Below are positions 8,800 through 16,758 of a stretch of 39,443 nt of DNA, piece after piece; within the stretch, counting starts at the first letter, position 1; every line of letters starts with the position of its first letter. The position numbers and the translations under genes were made by a program. The stretch lies in assembly GCA_964542765.1 (NCBI GenBank), contig CAZIVO010000023.1, positions 1 to 39,443 of the forward strand, written 5' to 3'. The notes beneath the pieces were generated by a model that was given only the letters and a program-made list of their open reading frames with translations, was not told where the DNA came from and did not search any database. The DNA comes from CAZIVO01 sp964542765 (GTDB lineage Bacteria > Planctomycetota > UBA1135 > UBA2386).

Positions 8800-9264
8800 T
8801 CAGGTGCCGTCGGGCTTATCGATGGACTGAGCTTTCGCGCCTTCGCCGGGGTGGTTTGCCTCTTCTTGCTCGTGGTCGCGTAGCTTTTCGACTTGCTCTT
8901 GGAGGAGGGCAACCTTTTGCACGAGCACCCTGTTGCGAGTGGTCAGGCGGGTCAGGCGGACCGAGAACTGCAACGCCACGAGCATCAAGAAGACCAGGGC
9001 TCCGAAGAACAGGGCCGAGGTTGGAAGCTTCGCGCCAATCATGTTCTGGAACCAGCTCAGGAGTCCAGGCCACAAGGCCAGCACCAGCAGGACGAAGGCC
9101 GTGCCGACCCAGAGCAGCGAGTATTCCTCGCGCAGCTTGTGGCGGCGCACCAGTTCGATCACCACGACGATCATCACGATGGCCAGGGTGACGGCGACGA
9201 TCTTCTGATCGGTCGGCAGCAGGCTTGTCTGCCCTTCGGGGCTGCCTTGGAGGAGAGGTAGCAT
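8800..9264 (-). CDS. DUF2304 membrane protein
   Basis: A 154-residue protein with three hydrophobic segments (about residues 22-40, 50-72 and 80-100) and a coiled-coil-like, charged C-terminal tail (VQKVALLQEQVEKLRD). The arrangement and the REEYSLLWVG motif identify the DUF2304 family. These small membrane proteins are commonly found next to GT2 glycosyltransferases of dolichol-phosphate-mannose-synthase type and may anchor or assist them. That pairing holds here: its ATG overlaps the stop of the upstream GT2 gene in a TGATG junction, a strong sign of translational coupling. Confidence 0.88.
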   Translation of the reverse strand: MLPLLQGSPEGQTSLLPTDQKIVAVTLAIVMIVVVIELVRRHKLREEYSLLWVGTAFVLLVLALWPGLLSWFQNMIGAKLPTSALFFGALVFLMLVALQFSVRLTRLTTRNRVLVQKVALLQEQVEKLRDHEQEEANHPGEGAKAQSIDKPDGT

Positions 9265-10010
9265 CAGCGGGCCCTCATGTTCATTGCCGACATGCGTTCG
9301 GCCCGGTAGGGAGAGCGACGACGGATGGGCAGAAGGAACAAGGACAGGAACATCTTGTAGCCGTAGTAAAGGACTCGGTGGCTGCCGAACATGCTGGTAC
9401 CGGTGCTTCGGGGATGCATGGTGACCGGAACCTCTACCAGCTCGAAGCCTTCTCGCGAAAGGCCGATCAGGGTGTTGGCATCGGGGAAGTCCTCGGGGAA
9501 GCCGTCGTGTGTGAGGGCTGTCAGGGCATTTGCTCTGATGGCCTGGAAACCGGACGAAGGGTCGGTGATTCTCGATCTTGTCCAGAACGATGCGATGCCG
9601 GCGAAGAGCGAGGTGCCGACCTTCCGTGCGAAGCTCGTCGGCGGCGGCGTTCCGGTCAGGTAGCGAGAGCCGATGGCGACATCGGCTCCCTGGTCGAGTG
9701 CTGCGAGGAGGTCGCGAACGCTACCGGGATCATGCTGACCATCGGAATCCATCTGCACGATACGCTCGTATCCTTGCTTGCAGGCATAGCGATAACCTGT
9801 CAGCAGGGTCGCTCCGTAGCCGAGGTTGAAGGCGTGGCTCACCACGGAGGCGCCATGGCGCCGAGCCTCGGCGGCCGTGTCATCGGTACTGCCGTCATCG
9901 ATCACCAGGACATCGACGACGATGGCAGTGGCCCGAAGATCTTCGAGCACCTTGCCGATAGCTTCCTGCTCGTTGTGGGCAGGGATGATGATGAGGGTGG
10001 GAGCGAGCAC
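9264..10010 (-). CDS. GT2 family glycosyltransferase (DPM1-like)
   Basis: A 248-residue GT-A-fold enzyme. The N-terminus LIIIPAHNEQEAIG is the nucleotide-sugar site, VIDDGSTDDT holds the DDG element, and QMDSDGQHDP is the DXD metal site. FNLGYGATLLTGYRYA and IGSRYL are typical of dolichyl/polyprenyl-phosphate mannose or glucose synthases. It probably makes a lipid-phosphate sugar at the inner face of the membrane, which GT-C enzymes such as those at 161-1663 and 2694-4259 could use. The start was set at GTG 10010 just before the conserved domain, although no ribosome binding site is evident; the frame stays open to 10181 with unconserved sequence. First gene of the leftward GT2-DUF2304-DinB-ALDH run. 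Confidence 0.88.
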   Translation of the reverse strand: MLAPTLIIIPAHNEQEAIGKVLEDLRATAIVVDVLVIDDGSTDDTAAEARRHGASVVSHAFNLGYGATLLTGYRYACKQGYERIVQMDSDGQHDPGSVRDLLAALDQGADVAIGSRYLTGTPPPTSFARKVGTSLFAGIASFWTRSRITDPSSGFQAIRANALTALTHDGFPEDFPDANTLIGLSREGFELVEVPVTMHPRSTGTSMFGSHRVLYYGYKMFLSLFLLPIRRRSPYRAERMSAMNMRAR

Positions 10011-10244
10011 GGGGAAAGGATAGCCCGGAGAATGAGGATCGCCAGTGCCTAGTAAGACTGCTGGTGAGGGCCTGATTGTTGCTTTCGGCTCAGCCCCAGA
10101 GTTTTTCGTTCCCTTCCGAGACCGGCATGCTGCCGCCGTCACAGGCATGCGGTGCGATGAGAGGTGTGGCCAGCAGCTCATGCGACAGTGGGTGGATAGG
10201 CATGAGACATCAGGTCCGCAGTTTGCTTCGATTCAGTCAAGTTT

Positions 10245-10257
10245 GCCAAGCCTTGGC
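10245..10257. promoter_or_regulatory. 13-bp palindrome in the divergent gap before the kelch gene
   Basis: GCCAAG-C-CTTGGC is a perfect palindrome with one central base. It lies in the 337-bp gap (10011-10347) between the leftward GT2 gene and the rightward kelch gene, about 90 bp before the kelch ATG. It could be an operator, but nothing links it to a regulator. A TAGAAT hexamer at 10326-10331 could be a -10 element for the kelch gene, without a convincing -35. The rest of the gap shows nothing else. Confidence 0.25.
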
Positions 10258-10347
10258 GGCAGAAGTGGTTACCTGAGGTTCCTGGGGCTGTCAGCGGATG
10301 CACTTTCGTGATTCTGTCGGGCAGTTAGAATCGTAGAGAGCCAGCCC

Positions 10348-11718
10348 ATGCTTGTGCGACCATGCCACATTTGCCTGGCGAGTTTTGCCCTGCTCACGAC
10401 CTGTTTGTCCGGTCAGTGGGCGTGGACGAAGAACTCGCCCAGTTTCAGCCCCGGCCCACGGGCCCGATTCGGGTTTTCGTATGACGTGGGTCGCCAGCAG
10501 ACGGTTTTGTTTGGCGGCCAGGGGCAGGCAGGACTCCTGAAAGATACCTGGGAGTGGGACGGAACCGTCTGGAACAAGCTGGCACCGGTGAGCGTGCCCA
10601 CCGCTCGTGCCGGTCATGCGATGGTTTACGACCCTGTCGCCAAACGGATCTTGATGTTCGGTGGCGTGACGACCGCCGGGATCGATGCTCAAACATGGGA
10701 CTTTGACGGCATCTCCTGGAGGCGACTCAATCCTGTGCAATCTCCTCCGGCGCGTCACGATCAGGTCATGGTCTGGGACTCGGTCCGCCAACGGGTTCTG
10801 TTGTATGGCGGCCAGTCCGGTTCAAGGGCCTTCGATGACATGTGGGAGTGGGATGGTGCGGTGTGGAGCAAGCGTTCGCCCAGCGCGCGACCCTTTCCAA
10901 GGTTGGGGACTGCGCTGGCTTTTGATTCGAAACGTGGCCGAGCCGTGTTGTTCGGTGGATTCAATGGCGCTGATCTTGCCGACACCTGGGAATGGGATGG
11001 TTCGCGCTGGTGGCAGATGAATACCCTGGGTACGCCGGTGAGTCGGCAGTCGCACGTCATGACTTTCGATCCGGTGCGAGGTCGCGTGGTGCTGTTCGGG
11101 GGAACGAACCGTCTCGGCGCCCGGTTCGAAGATACCTGGGAGTGGGATGGTCGCCGGTGGATCCAGGACGTGTTGCCTCTATCACCGCGTGGGCGCATCA
11201 ATTTCGGCTTGCTGCACGATACCGCGCGTAGTCGTACCTTTCTTTACGGCGGAGAGGGCAAGGGGCTCCTCGCCGATGGTTGGAATGGTTTCGGCTCCAA
11301 GGCGGCTGGCTATTCACTGCTCGGTGTGGGTTGCAAGGGTTCGTCGGGTACCCCGCAACTCTATTGCACGAAGTATCCGAAGCTGGGCCAACCCTTCGAG
11401 TTTCGGGTGGTGGGCATGACGGCGGCTCGATCCGGGGTGATCCTGGCCGGACTCACAGATCTCCTTTGGAAGACGGTGACCTTGCCCCTCGATCTGTCCC
11501 CGCTCGGGGCGAGCGCCTGCCATTTGTTCATCAGCATTGATGCGGAACTGGGTTTCACCGCCGACGCGACGGGCGCTACCACGTTCAATGTCCGGTTGCC
11601 GAACGACCAGACTTTGCTGGGATTGCATTTCTTCAATCAGGCCTTCGTGCTGTCTCCTGGGTCCAATGCGCTCGGTCTGATCACCAGCAATGCGGGTCGG
11701 GCTTTCATCGGCCAGTGA
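10348..11718 (+). CDS. Secreted kelch-repeat protein with planctomycete-style C-terminal domain
   Basis: A 456-residue exported protein. Residues 1-22 form a signal peptide, followed by five clear kelch blades (repeat unit ~47 residues) each ending in a DTWEWDG-x-x-W type motif at about 66, 113, 163, 211 and 261, plus a decayed sixth. These repeats form a beta-propeller used for protein or glycan binding. From about residue 325 a different beta-rich domain begins with GVGCKGSSGTP and contains LPLDLSPLGASACHLF; I associate this domain with the ends of many planctomycete secreted proteins, where it may be a sorting or surface-attachment module. That role is inference. At DNA level the repeated blade motif makes imperfect direct repeats (near 10542, 10839, 10980 and 11132). 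Confidence 0.82.
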   Translation: MLVRPCHICLASFALLTTCLSGQWAWTKNSPSFSPGPRARFGFSYDVGRQQTVLFGGQGQAGLLKDTWEWDGTVWNKLAPVSVPTARAGHAMVYDPVAKRILMFGGVTTAGIDAQTWDFDGISWRRLNPVQSPPARHDQVMVWDSVRQRVLLYGGQSGSRAFDDMWEWDGAVWSKRSPSARPFPRLGTALAFDSKRGRAVLFGGFNGADLADTWEWDGSRWWQMNTLGTPVSRQSHVMTFDPVRGRVVLFGGTNRLGARFEDTWEWDGRRWIQDVLPLSPRGRINFGLLHDTARSRTFLYGGEGKGLLADGWNGFGSKAAGYSLLGVGCKGSSGTPQLYCTKYPKLGQPFEFRVVGMTAARSGVILAGLTDLLWKTVTLPLDLSPLGASACHLFISIDAELGFTADATGATTFNVRLPNDQTLLGLHFFNQAFVLSPGSNALGLITSNAGRAFIGQ

Positions 11719-11753
11719 GATCTGCTGCCGGGGCGCATTAGGATCTCCGCCCG

Positions 11754-12791
11754 GTGAGAGTCTCCGATTTCGACTACCAGCTGCCCGACGAACTGATCGC
11801 TAACCTTCCGACTGATCGTCGGGATGCCGCGCGTTTGTTCGTCTATGACCGTGCGACTGGCATACGTCGGCATCTCCACGTATTCGATCTCCCTGAATTA
11901 CTCGAGCCCGGGGATCTTCTGGTGCTGAACGACACACGTGTTCTTCCGCACCGCCTTGTCGGGCAACGCGCCACCGGCGGCAGGGTGGAGACCTTGATTC
12001 TTTCTCGTGAGGGGGACGTTGCGACCGGATACCTGAAGCCAGCCCGGAAGATTCGTTCCGGGGAAGCGATCATTCTCGAGGAGGGTGCGATCACCCTTCA
12101 TCCGCTCGAGGACCTTGGCGGCGGGAGGTTCCGCTTTCGCCTCGAGGCGAAGGAAGGCGATCTTGCAGCGAGCATCGAGCGCGTTGGCAGAGCTCCCCTT
12201 CCTCCTTACATCGATCGCGATGGTCGGGAGGACTCGGGAGTCGATCGTGAGCGCTACCAGACGGTATTCGCCGAGGTCCCCGGAGCCGTCGCGGCGCCGA
12301 CGGCCGGTTTGCATTTTACCAGCGAACTACTGATGGCGCTGGAGTCGCGAGGTGTCGTGATCGGCAAGGCTACCCTTCACGTCGGTGCGGCAACCTTCGC
12401 TCCGGTGCGTGTCGATCATGTCGAGGACCACCGTATGCATGGCGAGGAGTACTCCCTTTCCGAGGATCTGGCCGACAAGGTTCGCACCGCCCGTGCATCC
12501 GGTCGGCGTGTGGTGGCGGTGGGCACGACGGCTGTCCGAACCCTCGAGACCTGTGCCTTGTCGGATCGGACGGTTGCCCAAGGAGATGGAGAGACCGACA
12601 TCTTTCTCCATCCGGGCCGAGCACCGGTGGTTGTCGATGCCATGCTGACCAACTTCCATCTTCCCGAGTCCACCCTGCTGATGCTGGTTGCGGCCTTCGT
12701 CGGGCGCGAAACCATCCTCGACCTCTATGGCGAGGCCATCGAGCGGCGGTATCGCTTCTACTCGTTTGGCGATGCGATGCTGATTCTCTGA
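11754..12791 (+). CDS. queA: S-adenosylmethionine:tRNA ribosyltransferase-isomerase
   Basis: A complete 345-residue QueA. It transfers and isomerises the ribosyl part of SAM onto preQ1 at tRNA position 34, giving epoxyqueuosine. Family signatures are all present: the N-terminal SDFDYQLPDELIA, LVLNDTRVLPHRL, AAPTAGLHFT, VGTTAVRTLE, TNFHLPESTLLMLVAAF and a C-terminal YRFYSFGDAMLI. It starts with GTG 11754, in phase with the conserved N-terminus, with AGGA about 10 nt upstream. queG, which carries out the next step, lies 6 kb away on the other strand; tgt and the preQ1 synthesis genes are not in the window. It follows the kelch gene by 35 bp and converges with thiE. Confidence 0.97.
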   Translation: MRVSDFDYQLPDELIANLPTDRRDAARLFVYDRATGIRRHLHVFDLPELLEPGDLLVLNDTRVLPHRLVGQRATGGRVETLILSREGDVATGYLKPARKIRSGEAIILEEGAITLHPLEDLGGGRFRFRLEAKEGDLAASIERVGRAPLPPYIDRDGREDSGVDRERYQTVFAEVPGAVAAPTAGLHFTSELLMALESRGVVIGKATLHVGAATFAPVRVDHVEDHRMHGEEYSLSEDLADKVRTARASGRRVVAVGTTAVRTLETCALSDRTVAQGDGETDIFLHPGRAPVVVDAMLTNFHLPESTLLMLVAAFVGRETILDLYGEAIERRYRFYSFGDAMLIL

Positions 12792-12819
12792 TGTTCCGCT
12801 CGGTGTGACGACCGGAGGT

Positions 12820-13428
12820 TCAGGGTAGCAGGTTGCGCAGAGTGCGCGCGGCCGTGCGCGGGTCGTCTGCATGGAGAATCGCGCTGCTGACGGCGATGCG
12901 CGTGCAGCCCTGGGCGAGGAGGGAGGGCAGGGTTTCCTCGTTGATTCCGCCAATCGCGAAGACCGGCCGGTCGATGGCGGCGAGGATATCGCCGAGAGCG
13001 CCGCTCGGCTGCCCTTGGCTATAGCCCTTGGTTGGCGTGGGAAAACAGGGACCGAAGCCGAGGTAGTCGGCTTCAGCATCGCACGCGGCCTGTGCCTGAT
13101 CGAGGTCATGCGTGCTGACGCCAAGCCAGCGGTGAGGGCCGAGCAGGTTGCGGGCTTCATGGGCAGTGAGATCCTTCTGGCCGACATGTGCTCCCGCCGC
13201 ACCTTGCTCCACTGCGAGTTCGGGGAAGTCGTTGACGATCACCGGAACTCCGCCTTCCGTGCAGATGGAAAGACACCGCGCCAAACCGTCGGGATCCTTG
13301 GACTCGATGCGCCACTGGACCAGATCGACTCCTCCTTCGATTGCCTCTTGCAGCATGTCCCACGGGTTGCCCAGACATAGCTCGGGCGTGAACAGGAGAT
13401 AGAGCTTGGCTTCGATGGGCTGTCTCAT
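12820..13428 (-). CDS. thiE: Thiamine-phosphate synthase
   Basis: A 202-residue TIM-barrel enzyme that joins HMP-pyrophosphate and thiazole phosphate to thiamine phosphate. Recognisable elements are VDLVQWRIESKD (usual QLREK), PVIVNDFPELA (usual NDRVDLA), GAHVGQKDL, LGVSTHDLDQA, DYLGFGPCFPTPTKG and the phosphate-binding VFAIGGINEE. Trp replaces the usual Leu in QLR, a mild deviation. The ATG overlaps the stop of the upstream SenB-like gene by 4 nt (ATGA), so the two are translationally coupled. No TPP riboswitch was seen and no other thi gene is nearby. A TenI-type role is possible but the HMP-PP site motifs favour ThiE. Confidence 0.9.
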   Translation of the reverse strand: MRQPIEAKLYLLFTPELCLGNPWDMLQEAIEGGVDLVQWRIESKDPDGLARCLSICTEGGVPVIVNDFPELAVEQGAAGAHVGQKDLTAHEARNLLGPHRWLGVSTHDLDQAQAACDAEADYLGFGPCFPTPTKGYSQGQPSGALGDILAAIDRPVFAIGGINEETLPSLLAQGCTRIAVSSAILHADDPRTAARTLRNLLP

Positions 13429-14369
13429 GAGATTTCTGCGAGCAGTTTCCGCCAGGATTTTCTCTCCCTGGAGGGGTGAAAGATGGGTTTGATTTGGCGG
13501 CAGCGGGAATGCAGTTTTTGGTAGAAGCGGGTGCTGGTTTCCGCGCGGATCAGCAAGTCAGCGAGGCCCGCTGTATCTCTGACTTCGAAAAACCCAGGAT
13601 AGTCTGTTCCCAGTAGCCCGACGGATCCTGGGATGCGTGAGCTGAGAATGGGAGTTCCGCAGGCGATAGCTTCGCTGATGACGTTAGCACCGCCTTCGGC
13701 CAGTGAACTGATCACCATCAGATGGCTGCGTGCCATGAGCCGCAGGCTGCGAGCTCGATCGAGTTCGCCGAGCCAGCGGTAGCGTTGATTGCGTTGCTGT
13801 TCGCGCCGAGCCTGTCGATCCATGCTGGCGTGCAGCGCGGCCCCGGCGTGCAGGATGCGGATCTTCGAGTTGTCAGGGAGCAGGCGTGCTGCGAGCGCTG
13901 CCCGGAAGGGATCCTTGATGGGTCTTTGGTGTCCGACCACACAAACATCGAAGGCGTTTGCACGTGGTGAGGGCAGGTTCTTGGGAGGTTCCACGGATTG
14001 GTGGATGATTCGAGCCTTGGCCCGCAGTCCGGATGGCAGGCTGTCGAGTTCGCATTTCTGGAGAAGGACGATGCGATCGGCCCGTGCCAGATTGTGCGCC
14101 ACGGTCCTGGATAGGCTTTGCGATGGTCTCAGATCGGTGCCGGCAATGCCGATGACGAGCGGGGTGTCCGCAGTTTTCTCGTGGAGGCGGATGGTTCGCG
14201 TGCTCTTGCTGGCGTGCAGTGCGATCAGCAGGTCGCAGGGCTTGTCGAGGCCGGTTCCGACCGTGGCCCGATGCCCGAGTTGTCTCAGGATCCGCCCCCA
14301 GCGCTCCGCTGTGACGCGATTTCCACTGCGTGAACCGCGTGGAGCCGGTGTCACGATCCGGATGTTCAT
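13425..14369 (-). CDS. senB: SenB-like selenosugar synthase (GT4-type glycosyltransferase)
   Basis: A 314-residue protein whose N-terminus, MNIRIVTPAPRGSRSGNRVTAERW, closely resembles SenB, the enzyme that makes a selenosugar from UDP-GlcNAc and selenophosphate in selenoneine synthesis. Other matching stretches are CDLLIALHASKS, VIGIAGTDL, SGLRAKARIIHQSVE and, in the donor-binding half, SSLAEGGANVISEAIACGTPILSS with Glu residues typical of GT-B retaining enzymes. Normally SenB works with SenC (a SelD-like selenophosphate synthetase) and SenA (an EgtB-like C-Se forming enzyme). Neither is in this window, so the pathway cannot be confirmed; the family also occurs without SenA. Overlap with thiE by 4 nt. 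A sugar transferase with another nucleophile is the alternative. Confidence 0.8.
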   Translation of the reverse strand: MNIRIVTPAPRGSRSGNRVTAERWGRILRQLGHRATVGTGLDKPCDLLIALHASKSTRTIRLHEKTADTPLVIGIAGTDLRPSQSLSRTVAHNLARADRIVLLQKCELDSLPSGLRAKARIIHQSVEPPKNLPSPRANAFDVCVVGHQRPIKDPFRAALAARLLPDNSKIRILHAGAALHASMDRQARREQQRNQRYRWLGELDRARSLRLMARSHLMVISSLAEGGANVISEAIACGTPILSSRIPGSVGLLGTDYPGFFEVRDTAGLADLLIRAETSTRFYQKLHSRCRQIKPIFHPSRERKSWRKLLAEIS

Positions 14370-14457
14370 CGGTGATCCGGGCTGAAACCATGGATTCGGC
14401 GCAAGACAAAGAGAGTCGACAGTCGAGGCATGCGGGCAGTCACTCTATCATGTGGCC

Positions 14458-14985
14458 ATGTTCGAGGACTCGCTCCTCATCAACATCATCATCTTCCTCC
14501 TCGGCCAGATCGCGGCGTGGGGCTATCTGCGTACCGGCATGATCGGGCGCGGAACCTTCCTGATCGTGACAACATGGGTTCTTGCCGATCTCGCTCTGGT
14601 GTCCCGCTTTGCTTACCAGGAAGAGTCCTTGTTTCGATCGTCATTGATGGCGCTCCAGGTGTGCAGCACGGTCGGATTTCTGCTCTTTTCCTCCGCCCGT
14701 TTACGCCGCCGCTCTTCGTGGTTCTTGCGTTCGCGTCATCAACGCATGCGCGAGGCTTTTGTTCACTATCTCCGCAACGAATTCAGCGCGGCGATCCTGC
14801 TCTATCGCCGGCAACTGCGGAAAGACCCCTGGGATATCCACGCCAAGCTCGGGTTGGCAACGGCGGTAGCTCGTTGCGGAACCTGCCGAGCCGGGACGGT
14901 GCGGCGGCTATTCAAATCGGTACGCCGACTCGACCGTGAACATCACTTCAACGATGTGATCGAGGACGAGTTGAGTCGGATCTGA
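14458..14985 (+). CDS. Small membrane protein with TPR-like tail
   Basis: A 175-residue protein. Three hydrophobic segments occupy about residues 8-25, 35-52 and 62-80, followed by a basic cluster (RLRRRSSW) and a cytoplasmic helical tail. In the tail, LRNEFSAAILLYRRQLRKDPWDIHAKLGLATAVARCG reads as a TPR-like helix pair, and CGTC follows. Function is unknown. ATG 14458 and GTG 14452 are both possible starts, without a clear ribosome binding site. It diverges from the SenB-like gene with an 88-bp gap and ends only 12 bp from the convergent fumarase stop. Confidence 0.65.
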   Translation: MFEDSLLINIIIFLLGQIAAWGYLRTGMIGRGTFLIVTTWVLADLALVSRFAYQEESLFRSSLMALQVCSTVGFLLFSSARLRRRSSWFLRSRHQRMREAFVHYLRNEFSAAILLYRRQLRKDPWDIHAKLGLATAVARCGTCRAGTVRRLFKSVRRLDREHHFNDVIEDELSRI

Positions 14986-14997
14986 CTCCGCGCGGGA

Positions 14998-16608
14998 TCA
15001 GCTCTGGTCGAAGAAGTTGTTGCCCTTGTCGTCGATCACGATGAAGGCCGGGAAGTGTTCAACTTCGATTCGCCAGATCGCTTCCATGCCCAGTTCAGGA
15101 TATTCGAGGGCCTCGATCTTCTTGATGCTCTCCTCGGCGAGGATGGCAGCGGGGCCGCCGATGGAGCCCAGGTAGAAGCCGCCGTGTCGGTGGCAGGCAT
15201 CGGTCACCTGCTGCGAGCGGTTGCCCTTGGCCAGGGTGATGTGACTGGCACCGTTGCTCATGAAGTTGTCGACGTAGCTATCCATGCGCCCTGCGGTCGT
15301 GGGGCCGAAGGAACCGGATGGCAGGCCATCGGGTTTCTTGGCCGGGCCGGCGTAGTAGACGATGTGCTCGGCGAGGTAATCGGGCAGGCCTTCGCCCGTG
15401 GCGATGCGCTCGGCCAGCTTGGCGTGAGCGATGTCGCGGGCGACCACCATGGGACCGGTCAAGGACAGGCGTGTTTTGACCGGATACTTCGAGAGTTCGG
15501 CGCGGATCTCGCTCATCGGCCGTGTGAGGTCGATCGGGATCACTTCCGAACTCAGATCGGCGGCCTCGACATCGTGCAGGAAGCGTCCGGGGTCCGTTTC
15601 CAGTTGTTCGAGGAAGAGACCCTCGCGGGTGATCTTGCCGAGGATCTGACGGTCCGCGGAGCAAGAGACACCCAGACCGACGGGGCAGGAGGCGCCGTGC
15701 CGCGGGAGCCGGATGACGCGGATGTCGTGGCAGAAGTACTTGCCACCGAACTGTGCGCCGATCCCGGTATTGCGTGTCAACTCGAGCACCTCGGCTTCGA
15801 GGGCAGTGTCGCGGAAGGCTCTGCCCAGGGCATTGCCCGAACGGGGCAGGCTGTCGAGATAGTGCGCGCTCGCGAGCTTGACGGTCTTCAGGTTCATCTC
15901 GGCGGAGGTGCCGCCGATGACGATGGCCAGGTGATAGGGCGGGCAGGCTGAGGTTCCGAGTGAGCGGAGCTTCTCGCCGATGAAGCTCAGGAGCTTGTCG
16001 GGGTTGAGCAGCGCCCTGGTTTCCTGGAACAGGAAGCTCTTGTTTGCCGAGCCGCCCCCCTTGGCCATGAACATGAAGTGATACTCATCACCTCGGGTGG
16101 CGTAGATGTCGATTTGCGCCGGCAGATTGGAGCCGGTGTTTTGCTCCTCATACATCGACAGCGGCGCCATCTGCGAGTAGCGCAGCGGTGACTGCGTGTA
16201 GGCCTGAAAGATTCCGTGTGACAGAGGCTCGGTATCGTCACCGGAGGTGAAGACGTTCTGCCCTTTCTTGCCCATGACGATGGCCGTGCCCGTGTCTTGA
16301 CACGACGGCAAGACCATGCGCGCTGCGACGTTGGCGTTGCGAAGCAACTGCAGCGCTACAAACCGGTCATTGTCCGAGGCTTCGGGGTCATCGAGGATCT
16401 TGCGGAGTTGTTCGAGATGGCTCGTGCGAAGGAAATACGAGACATCGTGCATGGCCGTCCTGGCCAGTTGAGTGAGGCCCTCGGCCTCGATCTTCAAGAT
16501 GGTTCCGCCGGCGAACTCTGCTTCGCTGACGTGATCCGCCGTGAGCTTGCGGTAGACGGTCTCATCCTCGCCCAGCTCGAATAGTGGTTGGAACTCGAAT
16601 TCTGGCAT
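14998..16608 (-). CDS. fumA: Fumarate hydratase, class I (iron-sulfur)
   Basis: A single-chain, 536-residue class I fumarase, which interconverts fumarate and malate using an oxygen-sensitive [4Fe-4S] cluster. The three cluster cysteines are C103 (PSCQDTGTAI), C222 (TSACPPYHLAI) and C316 (GLGVSCSADR), with the same spacing as in characterised class I enzymes. The C-terminal beta domain has YYAGPAKKPDGLPSGSFGPTTAGRMD, the catalytic region, and KGNRSQQV. Both alpha and beta domains are in one polypeptide, as in FumA/FumB. A malate dehydrogenase gene, the next TCA-cycle step, is at 35915-36892. The gene stands alone, with a 150-bp gap before it that shows no obvious promoter. Confidence 0.96.
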   Translation of the reverse strand: MPEFEFQPLFELGEDETVYRKLTADHVSEAEFAGGTILKIEAEGLTQLARTAMHDVSYFLRTSHLEQLRKILDDPEASDNDRFVALQLLRNANVAARMVLPSCQDTGTAIVMGKKGQNVFTSGDDTEPLSHGIFQAYTQSPLRYSQMAPLSMYEEQNTGSNLPAQIDIYATRGDEYHFMFMAKGGGSANKSFLFQETRALLNPDKLLSFIGEKLRSLGTSACPPYHLAIVIGGTSAEMNLKTVKLASAHYLDSLPRSGNALGRAFRDTALEAEVLELTRNTGIGAQFGGKYFCHDIRVIRLPRHGASCPVGLGVSCSADRQILGKITREGLFLEQLETDPGRFLHDVEAADLSSEVIPIDLTRPMSEIRAELSKYPVKTRLSLTGPMVVARDIAHAKLAERIATGEGLPDYLAEHIVYYAGPAKKPDGLPSGSFGPTTAGRMDSYVDNFMSNGASHITLAKGNRSQQVTDACHRHGGFYLGSIGGPAAILAEESIKKIEALEYPELGMEAIWRIEVEHFPAFIVIDDKGNNFFDQS

Positions 16609-16683
16609 CTTTTGATCCGTGAGCCAGTTTCGGGGTCAAGCCTGCGATGCTCAACCTTGCAGTGTGAGTTCGTGCCAGAAGAT

Positions 16684-16707
16684 ATCGGCAGACCATAGCC
16701 TGCCGAT
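16684..16707 (-). terminator. Hairpin downstream of the secreted protein gene
   Basis: ATCGGCAG, an 8-nt loop and CTGCCGAT form a perfect 8-bp stem, about 50 bp past the stop of the leftward gene ending at 16759. There is no T-run, so it may be a weak terminator or an RNA-stabilising 3' end. Confidence 0.4.
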
Positions 16708-16758
16708 GAGGGCTCTTGGCGAGATCGTCCGGTGGAGCGTCAGCGGCCGGTCACGGAC

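Noticed and set aside
8793..8912. N-terminal extension of the DinB-like protein
   Set aside because: This Ser/Lys-rich stretch overlaps the coding end of the DUF2304 gene; ATG 8792 gives a normal family length.
10011..10181. 57-residue N-terminal extension of the GT2 enzyme
   Set aside because: Unconserved sequence before the LIIIPAHNE motif; the GTG at 10010 fits the family start.
12820..14369. TPP riboswitch in front of the senB-thiE pair
   Set aside because: The 88-bp divergent region upstream (14370-14457) is too short and shows no thi-box-like sequence.
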